From: Bacteroidales bacterium
GTDB lineage: Bacteria; Bacteroidota; Bacteroidia; Bacteroidales; UBA932
Length of the DNA stretch: 64,000 nt
Assembly: GCA_017453565.1 (NCBI GenBank)
Contig: JAFTEQ010000003.1
Coordinates: 1-64,000 of the forward strand
Reading direction: 5' to 3'
Shown: positions 16,715-25,313 of the stretch, one piece after another
How positions within the stretch are numbered: the first letter of the stretch is position 1
Layout: every line of letters starts with the position of its first letter
Translations under genes and position numbers: made by a program
The notes under the pieces: model-generated
What the model was told of the DNA's origin: nothing
Seen by the model: the letters and a program-made list of their open reading frames with translations, nothing else
The model's database searches: none

Positions 16715-17503
16715 ATGCATAATCGAATGATACTTCTTGCGGTCGCCCTCTTATCTGCCTTCATCTGCCACGGGCAGGGCTACGAGGCGGTCCATTCTTT
16801 CAAGGCTCCCGAGGCCAAACAGGGTGTAGCCGTGGACGGCAAATACTTCTACGCTATCAGCAACCAGCAGATTACCAAGTACTCCCGCAACGGCGATTCG
16901 CTTGCCACCTGGTTCGAGAAAGACAGGCGGCTGATACGGCATTTCGACGGCGGAATCGTAATCGGCAAGCGCCTGTACTGCTCTCATTCCAACTTCTCGG
17001 CCGTGCCGATGGCAAGTTCCATCGAAGTCTTCGATACCCGCACCCTGAAGCATCTGGAAAGCGTCAGTTTCGGAATAGAATACGGTTCCTGCACCTGGAT
17101 AGTGCCCGGCAAGCGTTGCTGGTATGTCTGCTTCGCACATTACGACAAGAACGGCGAGAGCGCCGGCGGCAAGGTTATCCGCGACGCCTCGTGGACGCAG
17201 CTGGTACAGTTCGACAGAAAGTGGCGCAAGGTCCGCGGCTGGATCCTTCCTCCCGAACTCGTTGAAGAGATAAGGCCGATGAGCCTGTCGGGCGGCCTTT
17301 TCGTCAACGGCAAATTCTGGTGCACCGGGCACGACGCCCAGAAGATATACGTGCTGGAATTCCCGCCTTACGGCACCACGCTGCGCTGGACCGGCACCAT
17401 CAGCATCCCCTTCCACGGGCAGGGCATAGCCCTCGACCCCGACGGGCACCTCTGGGGCATCGACCGCAAGCAGAGACTGGTTATCGAGGCGGTTCCGGAA
17501 TGA
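16715..17503 (+). CDS. Secreted beta-propeller-like protein of unknown function
   Basis: 262 aa with a signal peptide (MILLAVALLSAFICHGQG from residue 5). Short repeats such as QGVAVDGKYFYAISN, IEVFDTRTLKHL and GQGIALDPDGHLWGID suggest NHL/SMP-30-like propeller blades. No catalytic motif is recognised. The start may be at 16727 because of the close promoter. The 3' end runs straight into a glycerol-3-phosphate dehydrogenase-like fragment, so the protein may be C-terminally truncated by rearrangement. Its neighbourhood is a scarred tRNA-adjacent region. Confidence 0.55.
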   Translation: MHNRMILLAVALLSAFICHGQGYEAVHSFKAPEAKQGVAVDGKYFYAISNQQITKYSRNGDSLATWFEKDRRLIRHFDGGIVIGKRLYCSHSNFSAVPMASSIEVFDTRTLKHLESVSFGIEYGSCTWIVPGKRCWYVCFAHYDKNGESAGGKVIRDASWTQLVQFDRKWRKVRGWILPPELVEEIRPMSLSGGLFVNGKFWCTGHDAQKIYVLEFPPYGTTLRWTGTISIPFHGQGIALDPDGHLWGIDRKQRLVIEAVPE

Positions 17504-17610
17504 TGGGCTCGGCGCTCGCATTCACTGCACGCGAAAACGGCAACGAGGTGCGCCTGGTGGGCACTCCCCTCGATAAAGACATAATCGACGCCTGCCTCGG
17601 CTCCGGGTAC
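17500..17610 (+). pseudogene. N-terminal fragment of a GpsA-like glycerol-3-phosphate dehydrogenase
   Basis: The frame reads MMGSALAFTARENG then NEVRLVGTPLDKDIIDA. This matches the Rossmann start of a GpsA-like family (GAGMMGSALAFP..NGHEVRLVGTPLD). Just upstream in the same frame the DNA reads GGSG, an echo of the lost GAG motif. The homology ends near 17600, where the sequence becomes the second copy of the tRNA-Leu 3' end. Only about 37 codons of a protein of more than 300 remain. Confidence 0.55.
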
Positions 17611-17665
17611 AAGAAAGACTTTGTAAGTTGCTGAAAAATCATAGCACTTTACAAGGTCTTCTTTT
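17600..17665 (+). repeat. Repeat copy 2: displaced tRNA-Leu 3' end plus terminator hairpin
   Basis: GCTCCGGGTAC matches the 3' end of tRNA-Leu(CAA), and the following AAGAAAGACTTTGTAAGTTGCTGA matches its terminator. The stem arm TTACAAGGTCTT (17649-17660) is identical to copy 1, and T-rich sequence follows. This is what a target-site duplication at a tRNA 3' end looks like (attR-like), but no integrase is present. Confidence 0.65.
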
Positions 17666-17783
17666 ATGTGCAATTCTTCACACTCAGAAAAAAAATGGCT
17701 CAATTCCACCCTTCAGGGTGGTGTTTAAGAGGAAATTATTGTGGACCTTTGCGGATGCCAAAAACACGAAAATCACCAACCAT
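17661..17783. other. Leader region of the small-peptide/fimbrillin-like unit
   Basis: 123 bp without a gene, AT-rich. It holds a short hairpin CCACCCTTCAGGGTGG near 17706-17721. A CCTTTG near 17746-17751 resembles a -7 element, although the TA is replaced. Nothing else is recognised. Confidence 0.4.
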
Positions 17784-17927
17784 ATGAAAAAAACAACCAG
17801 GGAATACCTCGCCCCTGAAGTGGAGGTAGTGGAAATGAGCCTTGTAACAAGCGTGCTCACAGGAAGTGAAAACCTTATCTCTAAACCGGCGGATTATTCC
17901 GGAAGCGGAGAAGGTTTTGATTGGTAA
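17784..17927 (+). CDS. Short peptide (47 aa) with EYxAPxxExVE motif
   Basis: 47 aa, no signal peptide; it starts MKKTTREYLAPEVEVVEM and ends SGSGEGFDW. Short Bacteroidales proteins of this type commonly precede surface lipoproteins, but their function is not known to me. It lies 19 bases upstream of a fimbrillin-like lipoprotein. A second member (54960-55106) occupies the same position relative to another lipoprotein in this window. Local GC is clearly lower than in the surrounding genes. The start is the first ATG after the terminator copy 2. Confidence 0.6.
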   Translation: MKKTTREYLAPEVEVVEMSLVTSVLTGSENLISKPADYSGSGEGFDW

Positions 17928-17946
17928 ACGCTAAAATGACACCATT

Positions 17947-19371
17947 ATGAAAAAGACATTATTTACCATTTTAGCAATTGCAGCACTGGTATCTGCCTGC
18001 AACACCAAAGAGAATATCACCTCGGATCCTAAAACTGATGGTGTTCCTTTCATCGCAACCGTCCAAGCCGGCAGCGAAGCATACATGCGTGCCGTGACTG
18101 AATCCGGTGGTAATATTGCAGTCGCTTTTAATGAGGGGGATCTTATCGCGCTCGTGTATGAGGTCGGCTCATCCATATATAAAACTGATGCGGAGGTCAC
18201 ATCTGTCGATGGTAGTGGAAAGGCCACTATTTCCGCAACTCTCCAGGCTGGTGTTGTAGATGGTACGGCTGTCACCTTGATTTATCCGTCGTCAGTTGCT
18301 ACTGCAGGTGGCAGTGTGGCTCCATCAGCTCTATCCACTCAGGATGGTGCGCTAAGTTCAGCACGCGATGTACGCAAGGGGACTGGCTCCATCAAAGTCG
18401 ATGGTACCGCCACTCTTGCCGGAGGGGCGACGCTCGATGCACAGTTCTCCATCTGTAAGTTCTCAGTCAAAGACGTGGACGGAACAAACGATCTTGAAGT
18501 AAGTAGCTTTGTTGTGAAAGATGGTGCTAATAATGTCATTACCACCGTTACACCTGCTTCTGACGCCAGCACACTTTATGTTTCGTTACCGACCACTTCT
18601 GAACTTCTGTGGTTTGAGGCCGTCGCTGAAGGGAAACCCTACATCGCTAAAGGAACAGCATCACTAACCGCCGGGAACTATTACACTCCGACAATAAAAA
18701 TGGCCACCATTTTGAATGTGATTGGTGCCAATGGCAAGTTTTATAAGAATAAGGCTGGTGCCGTCGCTGCCGGTACAACTGCCTCTGCAATCATTGCGTC
18801 TCTGGGCGAAGATACTGTAGAGTCTGGTTATCCTCATGGATTGGCCATAGCGATGGCTGTTGCGGGAGGCACAAGGAAATGGCAAGGATCAAACGGATTA
18901 GCTAACCCTGGTCAATATAGTACTTATGCCCTTGCCCTTGCAGCAAAAGAGTCTGGTTCTGTTCTTTCGGCCGACAAAAACAATGAAACAGATTATCCTG
19001 CTTTTTACTATGCATTGAATAATTCCATAACGCTTGCCTCCGGCATTACGAATGCCAAACCCTCTTCCGGCACAAGCAACTGGTTCCTACCCTCTGTGTA
19101 CCAATTTAACCTGATAATCAAGGGGCTGAGGGGTACATCCGATAACTTGACAAATATGGATAATAGTGCTTTAAGAGGGACAGATTTGTATTATACTATG
19201 ACGAGTGTGGGATATAATAGTAGCGCTCCTTGGAATAGCACAGGGAATTATGTGTTGACAAGTACTGAAGTATCTGATAGTCAGGCCTGGACTTACTGCA
19301 GTTCGGGAAAGCTGGAAGCAAAGAACAAAACTGGCTATTCAGGTTATGTGGTAAGCACGCTCGCTTTTTAG
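17947..19371 (+). CDS. Fimbrillin-like lipoprotein
   Basis: 474 aa. The lipoprotein signal MKKTLFTILAIAALVSAC gives an acylated Cys at residue 18. The sequence resembles Mfa-like/FimA-type fimbrillin-family proteins: an FNEGDLIALVY strand, a Ser/Thr-rich core (VDGSGKATISATL), and a C-terminal FISUMP/DUF1566-like WFLPSVYQFNLIIKGL. It is probably exported to the outer surface. The codon use is AT-rich, unlike the neighbouring high-GC genes, suggesting acquisition by transfer. A terminator follows. Confidence 0.65.
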   Translation: MKKTLFTILAIAALVSACNTKENITSDPKTDGVPFIATVQAGSEAYMRAVTESGGNIAVAFNEGDLIALVYEVGSSIYKTDAEVTSVDGSGKATISATLQAGVVDGTAVTLIYPSSVATAGGSVAPSALSTQDGALSSARDVRKGTGSIKVDGTATLAGGATLDAQFSICKFSVKDVDGTNDLEVSSFVVKDGANNVITTVTPASDASTLYVSLPTTSELLWFEAVAEGKPYIAKGTASLTAGNYYTPTIKMATILNVIGANGKFYKNKAGAVAAGTTASAIIASLGEDTVESGYPHGLAIAMAVAGGTRKWQGSNGLANPGQYSTYALALAAKESGSVLSADKNNETDYPAFYYALNNSITLASGITNAKPSSGTSNWFLPSVYQFNLIIKGLRGTSDNLTNMDNSALRGTDLYYTMTSVGYNSSAPWNSTGNYVLTSTEVSDSQAWTYCSSGKLEAKNKTGYSGYVVSTLAF

Positions 19372-19407
19372 TGTTCTTCTCTATACTTCAAATCCGCATG
19401 GATTACA

Positions 19408-19436
19408 GGGGTGCTCGGTTTCGGGCACCCTTTTTT
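19408..19436 (+). terminator. Intrinsic terminator after the fimbrillin-like gene
   Basis: Stem GGGTGC/GCACCC (19409-19414 with 19425-19430), extended by CG pairs toward the loop, then TTTTTT. Confidence 0.8.
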
Positions 19437-19483
19437 GTGCCCTGGCCCCTCTACGTTACCCTTCCCCAACCCCTTACTCTCAT

Positions 19484-19510
19484 TGGTATTAAAAAAAATT
19501 TATATCTTTG
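19484..19510 (+). promoter_or_regulatory. Promoter of the lipocalin-like lipoprotein gene
   Basis: TTGG near 19484 followed by TATCTTTG at 19503-19510 gives a near-consensus Bacteroidetes -33/-7 pair; the ATG is 38 bases further on. Confidence 0.6.
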
Positions 19511-19548
19511 ACTCCGCAAACAATTAAGGATATACAAACCAAACAGAT

Positions 19549-20028
19549 ATGAAAAAATGCCTTTTGATTGCCATGGCCGTGATTTCCCTCAGCCTGGCGT
19601 ATTCCTGCAATCCCAAGGAAGAAACCGACGACTCCATCGTGGGAACCTGGGTATGCAATGACCCCGTCCGCTACAATGACGGCACCGTCCGTGATTACAC
19701 CGAGACTTATGTGTTCAACTCCGATGGTACGATGACCATTCAGTTCATCTGCGTGGACACATGGGACGACAACTGGACCTTTGGTATCCGTTTTGGCGGC
19801 ACCTACACAACCGACGGCACCCGTTTCTCATTTAAGGCCCACATGGTCGCAAGCTACGAAGAAATCGATGGGAAGGTGCAATGGCGTGAACAGAATCGCG
19901 AAGAAGAAACCCGTGACTGCTCTTTCGAGTACAAGATCGAAGGGAAGAAAATGACTGTGTATTACGGTCACGAAAGCGCAATCTTTGGCCACGGGGGCAG
20001 CGCGGAGATGACTTTCACCAAGCAGTAG
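19549..20028 (+). CDS. Lipocalin-like lipoprotein
   Basis: 159 aa. The signal ends LSLAYSC (Cys near residue 20). The mature part begins SIVGTWVC and has alternating beta-strands (ETYVFNSDGTMTIQF, GGTYTTDGTRFSF, KMTVYYG), the usual pattern of small Bacteroidetes lipocalin-like domains, which bind hydrophobic ligands in the envelope. It is monocistronic, with its own promoter and terminator. The specific ligand is unknown. Confidence 0.65.
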   Translation: MKKCLLIAMAVISLSLAYSCNPKEETDDSIVGTWVCNDPVRYNDGTVRDYTETYVFNSDGTMTIQFICVDTWDDNWTFGIRFGGTYTTDGTRFSFKAHMVASYEEIDGKVQWREQNREEETRDCSFEYKIEGKKMTVYYGHESAIFGHGGSAEMTFTKQ

Positions 20029-20054
20029 TTCAGCGACGCCTTTGTTTTGAGCAC

Positions 20055-20086
20055 GAAAAAGACGACCGCTTTGGTCGTCTTTTTCG
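20055..20086 (+). terminator. Intrinsic terminator after the lipocalin-like gene
   Basis: A 12-bp stem AAAAAGACGACC/GGTCGTCTTTTT (20056-20067 with 20073-20084) around a GCTTT loop, ending in T residues. The symmetric A/T tails allow function in both directions. Confidence 0.85.
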
Positions 20087-20170
20087 TTTCCTGGGGCCTC
20101 TACGTTTCCAACCTTCCGGTATTTTGCGGAAGCGGGAGAATAACGTATCTTTCTCCTTTCCTTTGCCGGT

Positions 20171-22461
20171 TTGTTTGCCCTTGCGGTGATGGTTGCAAAG
20201 CCGGCTCCTTCGCGGCAGGCATCCTCACGGCAGGACATCCTTCTTGAAAAGGGCTGGATGTTCAGCCGTGATTCATCTTCCTGGCAAGCGGTGAGGGTTC
20301 CCCATGACTGGGCCGTTTACGGGCCGTTCAGCAGGGATAACGACCTTCAGGAAGTGGTTGTAACACAGAATTATGAGAAAAAGGCGACCGTCAAGACTGG
20401 CCGTACCGGCGGCCTGCCCTATGTGGGGTGCGGATGGTATCGCAGGGAACTGACCGTGCCTGAGGGGAAGCATGCAACCCTTCTTTTCGACGGGGCCATG
20501 AGCGATGCCCGCGTCTATCTGAACGGAAAGGAAATATGCCGGTGGCCATACGGTTACAATTCCTTCCATGTTGACATAACGCCCTATCTGCAAAAGGGGG
20601 CCAACGCCCTGGCCGTCCGGCTTGAAAACCTCCCATATTCCTCGCGATGGTATCCTGGAGCGGGACTGTATCGGAATGTGCATCTGATACTTACGGAAGA
20701 AATCCATGTGCCGTTAAGTATTTGCTTGGCTCGGGAACCCCTGTGGAACAAACGTTTACGCTTGAGGCCCCCAGGCTTTGGAGCCCGGAGACCCCTTCGC
20801 TCTACAAGGCTGTGTCCAGGATTCTCAGGGACGGGACCGAAACCGATGTATATGAGACCGTTTTTGGTATCCGGAGCATTGAATTCGACCGGGATCGCGG
20901 CTTCCTGCTGAACGGGGTGCCGCGCAAGTTCCAGGGCGTCTGCAACCATCACGACCTGGGTCCCCTGGGGGCGGCCGTAAACGTGTCGGCCCTCAGGCAT
21001 CAGCTTGAGCTTCTGAAAGATATGGGTTGCGACGCCATCCGCACCTCGCACAATATGCCGGCCCCGGAGCTGGTGAGGCTGTGCGACGAGATGGGCCTGA
21101 TGATGATGTTGGAACCCTTTGACGAATGGGACGTCGCCAAATGCCGGAACGGCTATCACCGCCTTTTTGACGAGTGGGCCGAGAAGGACATGGTGAATAT
21201 GCTGCATCAGTACAGGAACAGTCCTTCCGTGGTGATGTGGAGCATCGGCAATGAAGTCCCCACCCAGTGCAGCCCGGGAGGCTACAAGGTTGCGTCGTTC
21301 CTCAGGGATATCTGCCATAGGGAGGATCCCACCCGGCCGGTGACCTGCGGAATGGACCAGGTTTCGTGCGTCCTTGAGAACGGGTTTGCCGCCGTGATTG
21401 ACATTCCGGGGCTGAATTACAGGACTTTCCGCTACCTCGAAGCGCACCAGACCCTGCCGCAGGGGCTCATCCTTGGCTCGGAAACCGGCTCCACCGTCAG
21501 TTCCCGCGGGGTATATAAACTCCCGGCAGTCAAGCGTTTCAGCGCTGTCGACGAGGACCATCAGTGCTCAGCCTACGAGCTCGACGCCTGTGCCTGGTCC
21601 AACATCCCGGATATCGATTTCGCCCTTGCCGAAGACTATCCCTGGACCCTCGGGCAGTTTGTCTGGACCGGATTCGACTATCTTGGCGAGCCCAGTCCCT
21701 ACGACAAGGATGCCTGGCCCAACCACAGTTCCATGTTCGGAATCATCGACCTGGCATCCATCCCCAAGGACAGGTACTGGCTTTTCCGAAGTGTCTGGAA
21801 CAGGAACGAGCCCACCCTGCACCTGTTGCCCCACTGGAACTGGTCTTCCGGTGATAAAGTTCCCGTGATGGCATTCACCTCTTACGACGAAGCCGAGCTG
21901 TTTGTGAACGGTGTCTCCCAGGGTCGGAGGATCAAGAGGAAGGCGTCTTCTCCCACCCTCGGAGGCCAGGAAGAGGCTTTGGAGGACCGTTACAGGCTTA
22001 TCTGGGAGGACGTCCCGTTTGAACCCGGAGCATTGAAGGTGGTGGCCTATTCCGAGGGGACTCCGGTGGCGGAGAAGGTGGTCCGCACAGCCGGGAAGCC
22101 CCATCACATCTTGCTGGAGGCATCGGCTCCGGTACTGAAGCCCGACGGGAAGGATATCTGCTATGTGACGGCCACCGTTGTGGACCGTAAGGGTAATCCC
22201 TGTCCGATGGATTCGTCGCTGATGACCTTCAAGGTGAGGGGCGCAGGCTTGTTCCGGGCTGCGGCAAACGGCGATCCCACCTGCCTCGAGCTCTTCCACG
22301 AACCCCGCATGCACGCCTTCAACGGCAAACTCAGCATACTGGTACAGTCCGCCGATCCTGACGGCCGCCGCGGCCTCACGGCCCGTTCCGGCCGTATCGT
22401 CCTCACCGTACGCTCCCGCGGCCTCCGCCGCGCCCGCCTCGTCCTCCGTTCCTCCCTCTAG
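20171..22461 (+). pseudogene. Glycoside hydrolase family 2, frameshifted with internal deletion
   Basis: Two overlapping frames share one GH2 protein. Frame A (20171 to about 20712) covers the sugar-binding jelly roll, with VRVPHDWAV, GCGWYRREL and RWYPGAGLYRNVHL. Frame B (about 20715-22461) resumes with LEAPRLWSPETPSLY, then the TIM barrel with acid/base Glu in SIGNEV and nucleophile Glu in LGSETGS, then C-terminal sandwich domains. At the join roughly 60 residues of the Ig-like domain are missing and the frame shifts. The signal-peptide-like stretch upstream has no ATG; only TTG at 20171 or ATG at 20189 could start it. Probably inactive. Confidence 0.75.
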
Positions 22462-22498
22462 TCCTTCTCCGTCATACCCTGTCTTGCATTGGTTTGCT

Positions 22499-22708
22499 AT
22501 GAAAACTCTTACCCTCCTTTTCTCCTTGCTGCTTGCCCTGGCTTATGAGCCGGCCGGAGCCCAGACTCCGAAATCTGAAGTATCCCTGACCAGTCTTCTG
22601 AAGGAAATTGGCGACGTGGACGAACTCGCCCGTTTCAAGGACTACGAATTCCTCCAGTCGAGCAGTTACGCCCGCACCAGCTACTGGTACATCCTTCCGG
22701 AGAAATAG
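22499..22708 (+). pseudogene. Truncated secreted protein resembling the DUF2961 N-terminus
   Basis: 69 codons. A signal peptide (1-22, ending GAQ) is followed by VSLTSLLKEIGDVDELARF and a QSSSY stretch. Intact DUF2961 proteins start with a similar SLxxLLxEMxDxxxLAxFP...QxSSYDR segment and continue for 300 or more residues. Here a stop follows at YILPEK. It lies directly behind the broken GH2 gene, consistent with a decayed carbohydrate locus. It could be a genuine small secreted protein. Confidence 0.45.
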
Positions 22709-22788
22709 GCTTTCTGTTACGAGGCCGGCATTTCCTGTTGAAATACAATCCGAACTCAGAAAAATTTCTCCGTTTTCAGAAAAATACC

Positions 22789-22825
22789 TATATTTGAACC
22801 CCGGTTAGATCAATCGGGGTTTTTC
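22789..22825 (+). promoter_or_regulatory. -7 element followed by a terminator-like hairpin up to a start codon
   Basis: TATATTTG at 22789-22796 is a good -7 element. Directly after it, CCCCGGTT (22799-22806) and AATCGGGG (22812-22819) form an 8-bp stem (one GT pair) with a 5-base loop, followed by TTTTT and then the ATG at 22826. It may terminate readthrough from upstream or attenuate the downstream operon. Confidence 0.5.
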
Positions 22826-23941
22826 ATGTTTAGCTCTAATCGAAACGCAAGCCTGCATTTTTCAGGCCTGCAGGAAGACACAAGTATGTACGAACTGCGC
22901 GATCCGCAGCTCACCAACCGGTACTTCATCCTTAGCGGCAGGGGGTCCCGCCGGCTCATGGCATCGCCCGAAGTCGTGGGCTTCGATTCCTACTCGGCCC
23001 TTCTCCCTGAAACCGTCACCGCCCTCCGTTACCTCTTCCCCTCTGGTTCGGAGGGCGATGTCGATATAATGACCATCCTGCGCGGCGGCCTCAACTATCC
23101 CATCGAGGAGGCGTGCTATCAGGTGGGCGTCCGCGTGCGCGACATGCATTTCGTGTCGTGCGAGCGCATCATCGAGAATCAGGTGATCACGGGGCTCGAA
23201 ATCAAATACGAGAAACTGCGCATCACGCGCGGACGCACGCTCATCATCGGTGACATCATCGCTACCGGCGACACGCTGCGCATGTGCCTCGACGAGGTGG
23301 TGGACCGTTTCCGCCGCAAGGGCGGCAGCATCCGCAAGATCATCTTCTTCACCATCGGCGGCACCCGCGCAATCTCCCTCATGGAGCGGATGGCGGAACG
23401 CATCAGCGCGTACTTCCCCGAATTCGAGGGTTTCGAGTGCTTCTTCTACGAAGGGATCTTCACGGTCTACCGCGACAAGGGCGTGTCGGGCATCAACGTG
23501 CCGGACATCGATTTCGGATGGAAGGACGGCGTGGTTTCCCCGGAATTCCGCCGCTACGTGTTGGACCGTCCGGACGCGCTGTTCGAGAAATGCATCATCT
23601 ATGACGGAGGGGCGAGGCGCTACGAGATTCCGGTGCACTTCGAGGAGGTCCTTGCCTATTGGCGGGGCATCCTGGAGCGGGCCCACCTGATCGATATAGG
23701 GGCGCTGGTCGCGGAAAAACTGGGTTACGCCGGGCCGATTCCTTACGAGGAGTGGCTGGAAAAGACGGGCCTCTCCGGCCTGGAAGAGTCGGGATGGCAG
23801 CCGCCCCTGCTCATCGGCGGCCTGCACACGCTTTGGGAAGACGAGCAGGCGCTGCTCCGGCGTGCTCCGGAGCTGTCGCTCAAGGAACTTGCAGAACGTA
23901 GAATAAAGGAAATAGTACAAATATCGAGTCGTTATGAGTAA
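22826..23941 (+). CDS. Phosphoribosyltransferase-domain protein linked to cytosine permease
   Basis: 371 aa. The PRPP-binding loop of type I phosphoribosyltransferases is seen in TLIIGDIIATGDTL (residues about 137-150), preceded by DIMTILRGGLNYP. The C-terminal half (GINVPDIDFGWKDG to the end) is family-specific and unassigned. It overlaps codB by 8 bases, so a role in pyrimidine base salvage is inferred. The start at 22826 follows the promoter; an in-frame ATG at 22886 (MYELRDPQL) is an alternative that removes a poorly conserved-looking leader. The exact base acted on is unknown. Confidence 0.65.
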   Translation: MFSSNRNASLHFSGLQEDTSMYELRDPQLTNRYFILSGRGSRRLMASPEVVGFDSYSALLPETVTALRYLFPSGSEGDVDIMTILRGGLNYPIEEACYQVGVRVRDMHFVSCERIIENQVITGLEIKYEKLRITRGRTLIIGDIIATGDTLRMCLDEVVDRFRRKGGSIRKIIFFTIGGTRAISLMERMAERISAYFPEFEGFECFFYEGIFTVYRDKGVSGINVPDIDFGWKDGVVSPEFRRYVLDRPDALFEKCIIYDGGARRYEIPVHFEEVLAYWRGILERAHLIDIGALVAEKLGYAGPIPYEEWLEKTGLSGLEESGWQPPLLIGGLHTLWEDEQALLRRAPELSLKELAERRIKEIVQISSRYE

Positions 23942-25202
23942 ACAAAAATTCGACGTGGACTACACCACGCAGCCCGTGGATCGCGCAGGGCGCAAATCCA
24001 CCCTCAGCATGTTCATGATCATGCTCGGTTTCACCTTCTTCTCGGCCAGCATGTGGGTTGGTCAGAATCTTGCAGCCGGCCTCGACTGGTGGGGCTTCAT
24101 CTGGGCCATGCTTCTTGGCGGTCTCATCCTGGCGGCCTACACCGGGGCGCTCGGCTGGATTGGTGCGGAAAGCGGCCTGTCGCTCGACATGCTCGCCCGT
24201 CGCAGTTTCGGTTCCAAGGGCAGCTGGCTTCCCAGCGCCATGATCAGTTTCACCCAGATCGGCTGGTTCGGCGTGGGCCTTGCCATGTTCGCCATTCCGG
24301 TTGCGAAGGAGATTCTGGGCCTCGAGGTGACGCCTGACAGCATGCCCTGGCAGGGCTATGTGCTCGTGGTGATTGCGGGTATACTTATGACGGCCAGTGC
24401 CTATTTCGGCATCAAGAGCCTTACCATCATCAGCTACATCGCCGTTCCGGCTGTGGCCATCCTGGGTACGGTGGCCATGATCATGGCCGTGAAGCGGGGC
24501 GATGCGGGCCTCATCGAGCAGTTCGCCCAAGGCACCAAGAACCTCGGCGTCATTGCGGGTGCGGGCCTGGTAGTGGGCAGCTTCGTTTCCGGTGGAACGG
24601 CCACGCCCAACTTCACGCGCTTCGCCAAGAGCGGCCGCGCAGGTCTCATCACCACTGTCATCGCGTTCTTCGTGGGTAACTCGCTCATGTTCCTCTTCGG
24701 CGCCGTTTCCAGCATCTACGCAGGCGGCAACGACATCTTCGAGGTGATGCTCAACCTGAATCTCTTCTATGTCGCGGTGCTGGTGCTCGGCCTCAACATC
24801 TGGACCACCAACGACAACGCCCTCTACACCGGCGGTCTCGGCCTCTCCAACATCTTCGGCTTCTCCAAGAAGACCATGGTGCTGATTGCGGGTGTCATCG
24901 GAACCATTGCGGCCGTGTGGCTCTACTGGAACTTCTGCGGCTGGCTCAACGTGCTCAACTGCACCTTGCCGCCCGTGGGCATCATCCTGATCATCAGCTA
25001 TTTCACCAACAGGAAGGCCTATCTCGACGACGCCGTTCCGGCCAAGGTCGTGAACTGGTGGGCCGTAGCCGGTGTGGTGCTCGGTGCCGTGGTGGCGAAC
25101 CTCGTGAAATGGGGCTTCCCGGCCATCAACGGCATGGTTGTGGCTGCGCTGTGCTATCTGCTCGGCAAATGCGCCGGCAACTGCTGCCCTAAAAGAGGGT
25201 AG
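23934..25202 (+). CDS. codB: Cytosine permease (NCS1 family)
   Basis: 422 aa with about 12 transmembrane helices. NCS1/CodB features include MLGFTFFSASMWVGQNLAAGL, GSWLPSAMISFTQIGWFGVG, FVSGGTATPNFTRFAKS and LNIWTTNDNALYTGGLGLSN. The family imports cytosine by cation symport. No cytosine deaminase gene is nearby; the upstream phosphoribosyltransferase-like gene overlaps by 8 bases, suggesting a coupled import and salvage route. The last codons overlap a short-chain dehydrogenase remnant on the other strand. Confidence 0.9.
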   Translation: MSKQKFDVDYTTQPVDRAGRKSTLSMFMIMLGFTFFSASMWVGQNLAAGLDWWGFIWAMLLGGLILAAYTGALGWIGAESGLSLDMLARRSFGSKGSWLPSAMISFTQIGWFGVGLAMFAIPVAKEILGLEVTPDSMPWQGYVLVVIAGILMTASAYFGIKSLTIISYIAVPAVAILGTVAMIMAVKRGDAGLIEQFAQGTKNLGVIAGAGLVVGSFVSGGTATPNFTRFAKSGRAGLITTVIAFFVGNSLMFLFGAVSSIYAGGNDIFEVMLNLNLFYVAVLVLGLNIWTTNDNALYTGGLGLSNIFGFSKKTMVLIAGVIGTIAAVWLYWNFCGWLNVLNCTLPPVGIILIISYFTNRKAYLDDAVPAKVVNWWAVAGVVLGAVVANLVKWGFPAINGMVVAALCYLLGKCAGNCCPKRG

Positions 25203-25293
25203 AAGCCAGGGCGTCGGATAGGGCCTCCACGGAATACTTGGAGAATCCGATACCGCTGCTTGCGCCGGTGATGAAAACAATTTTGCACATCAT
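25189..25293 (-). pseudogene. Short-chain dehydrogenase remnant with in-frame internal deletion
   Basis: A 34-codon frame reads MMCKIVFITGASSGIG and then immediately FSKYSVEALSDALAS. The first part is the SDR cofactor motif TGxxxGIG from the N-terminus. The second matches the segment around the catalytic YxxxK and the following helix (SKxxVEALSDAL), normally about 130 residues later. The middle, including the catalytic Tyr, is gone. A -7 element (TATCTTTG on the minus strand, about 25302-25309) still precedes it. It overlaps the codB 3' end by 14 bases. Confidence 0.7.
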
Positions 25294-25313
25294 AGGGCCA
25301 AAGATAAGGCATA

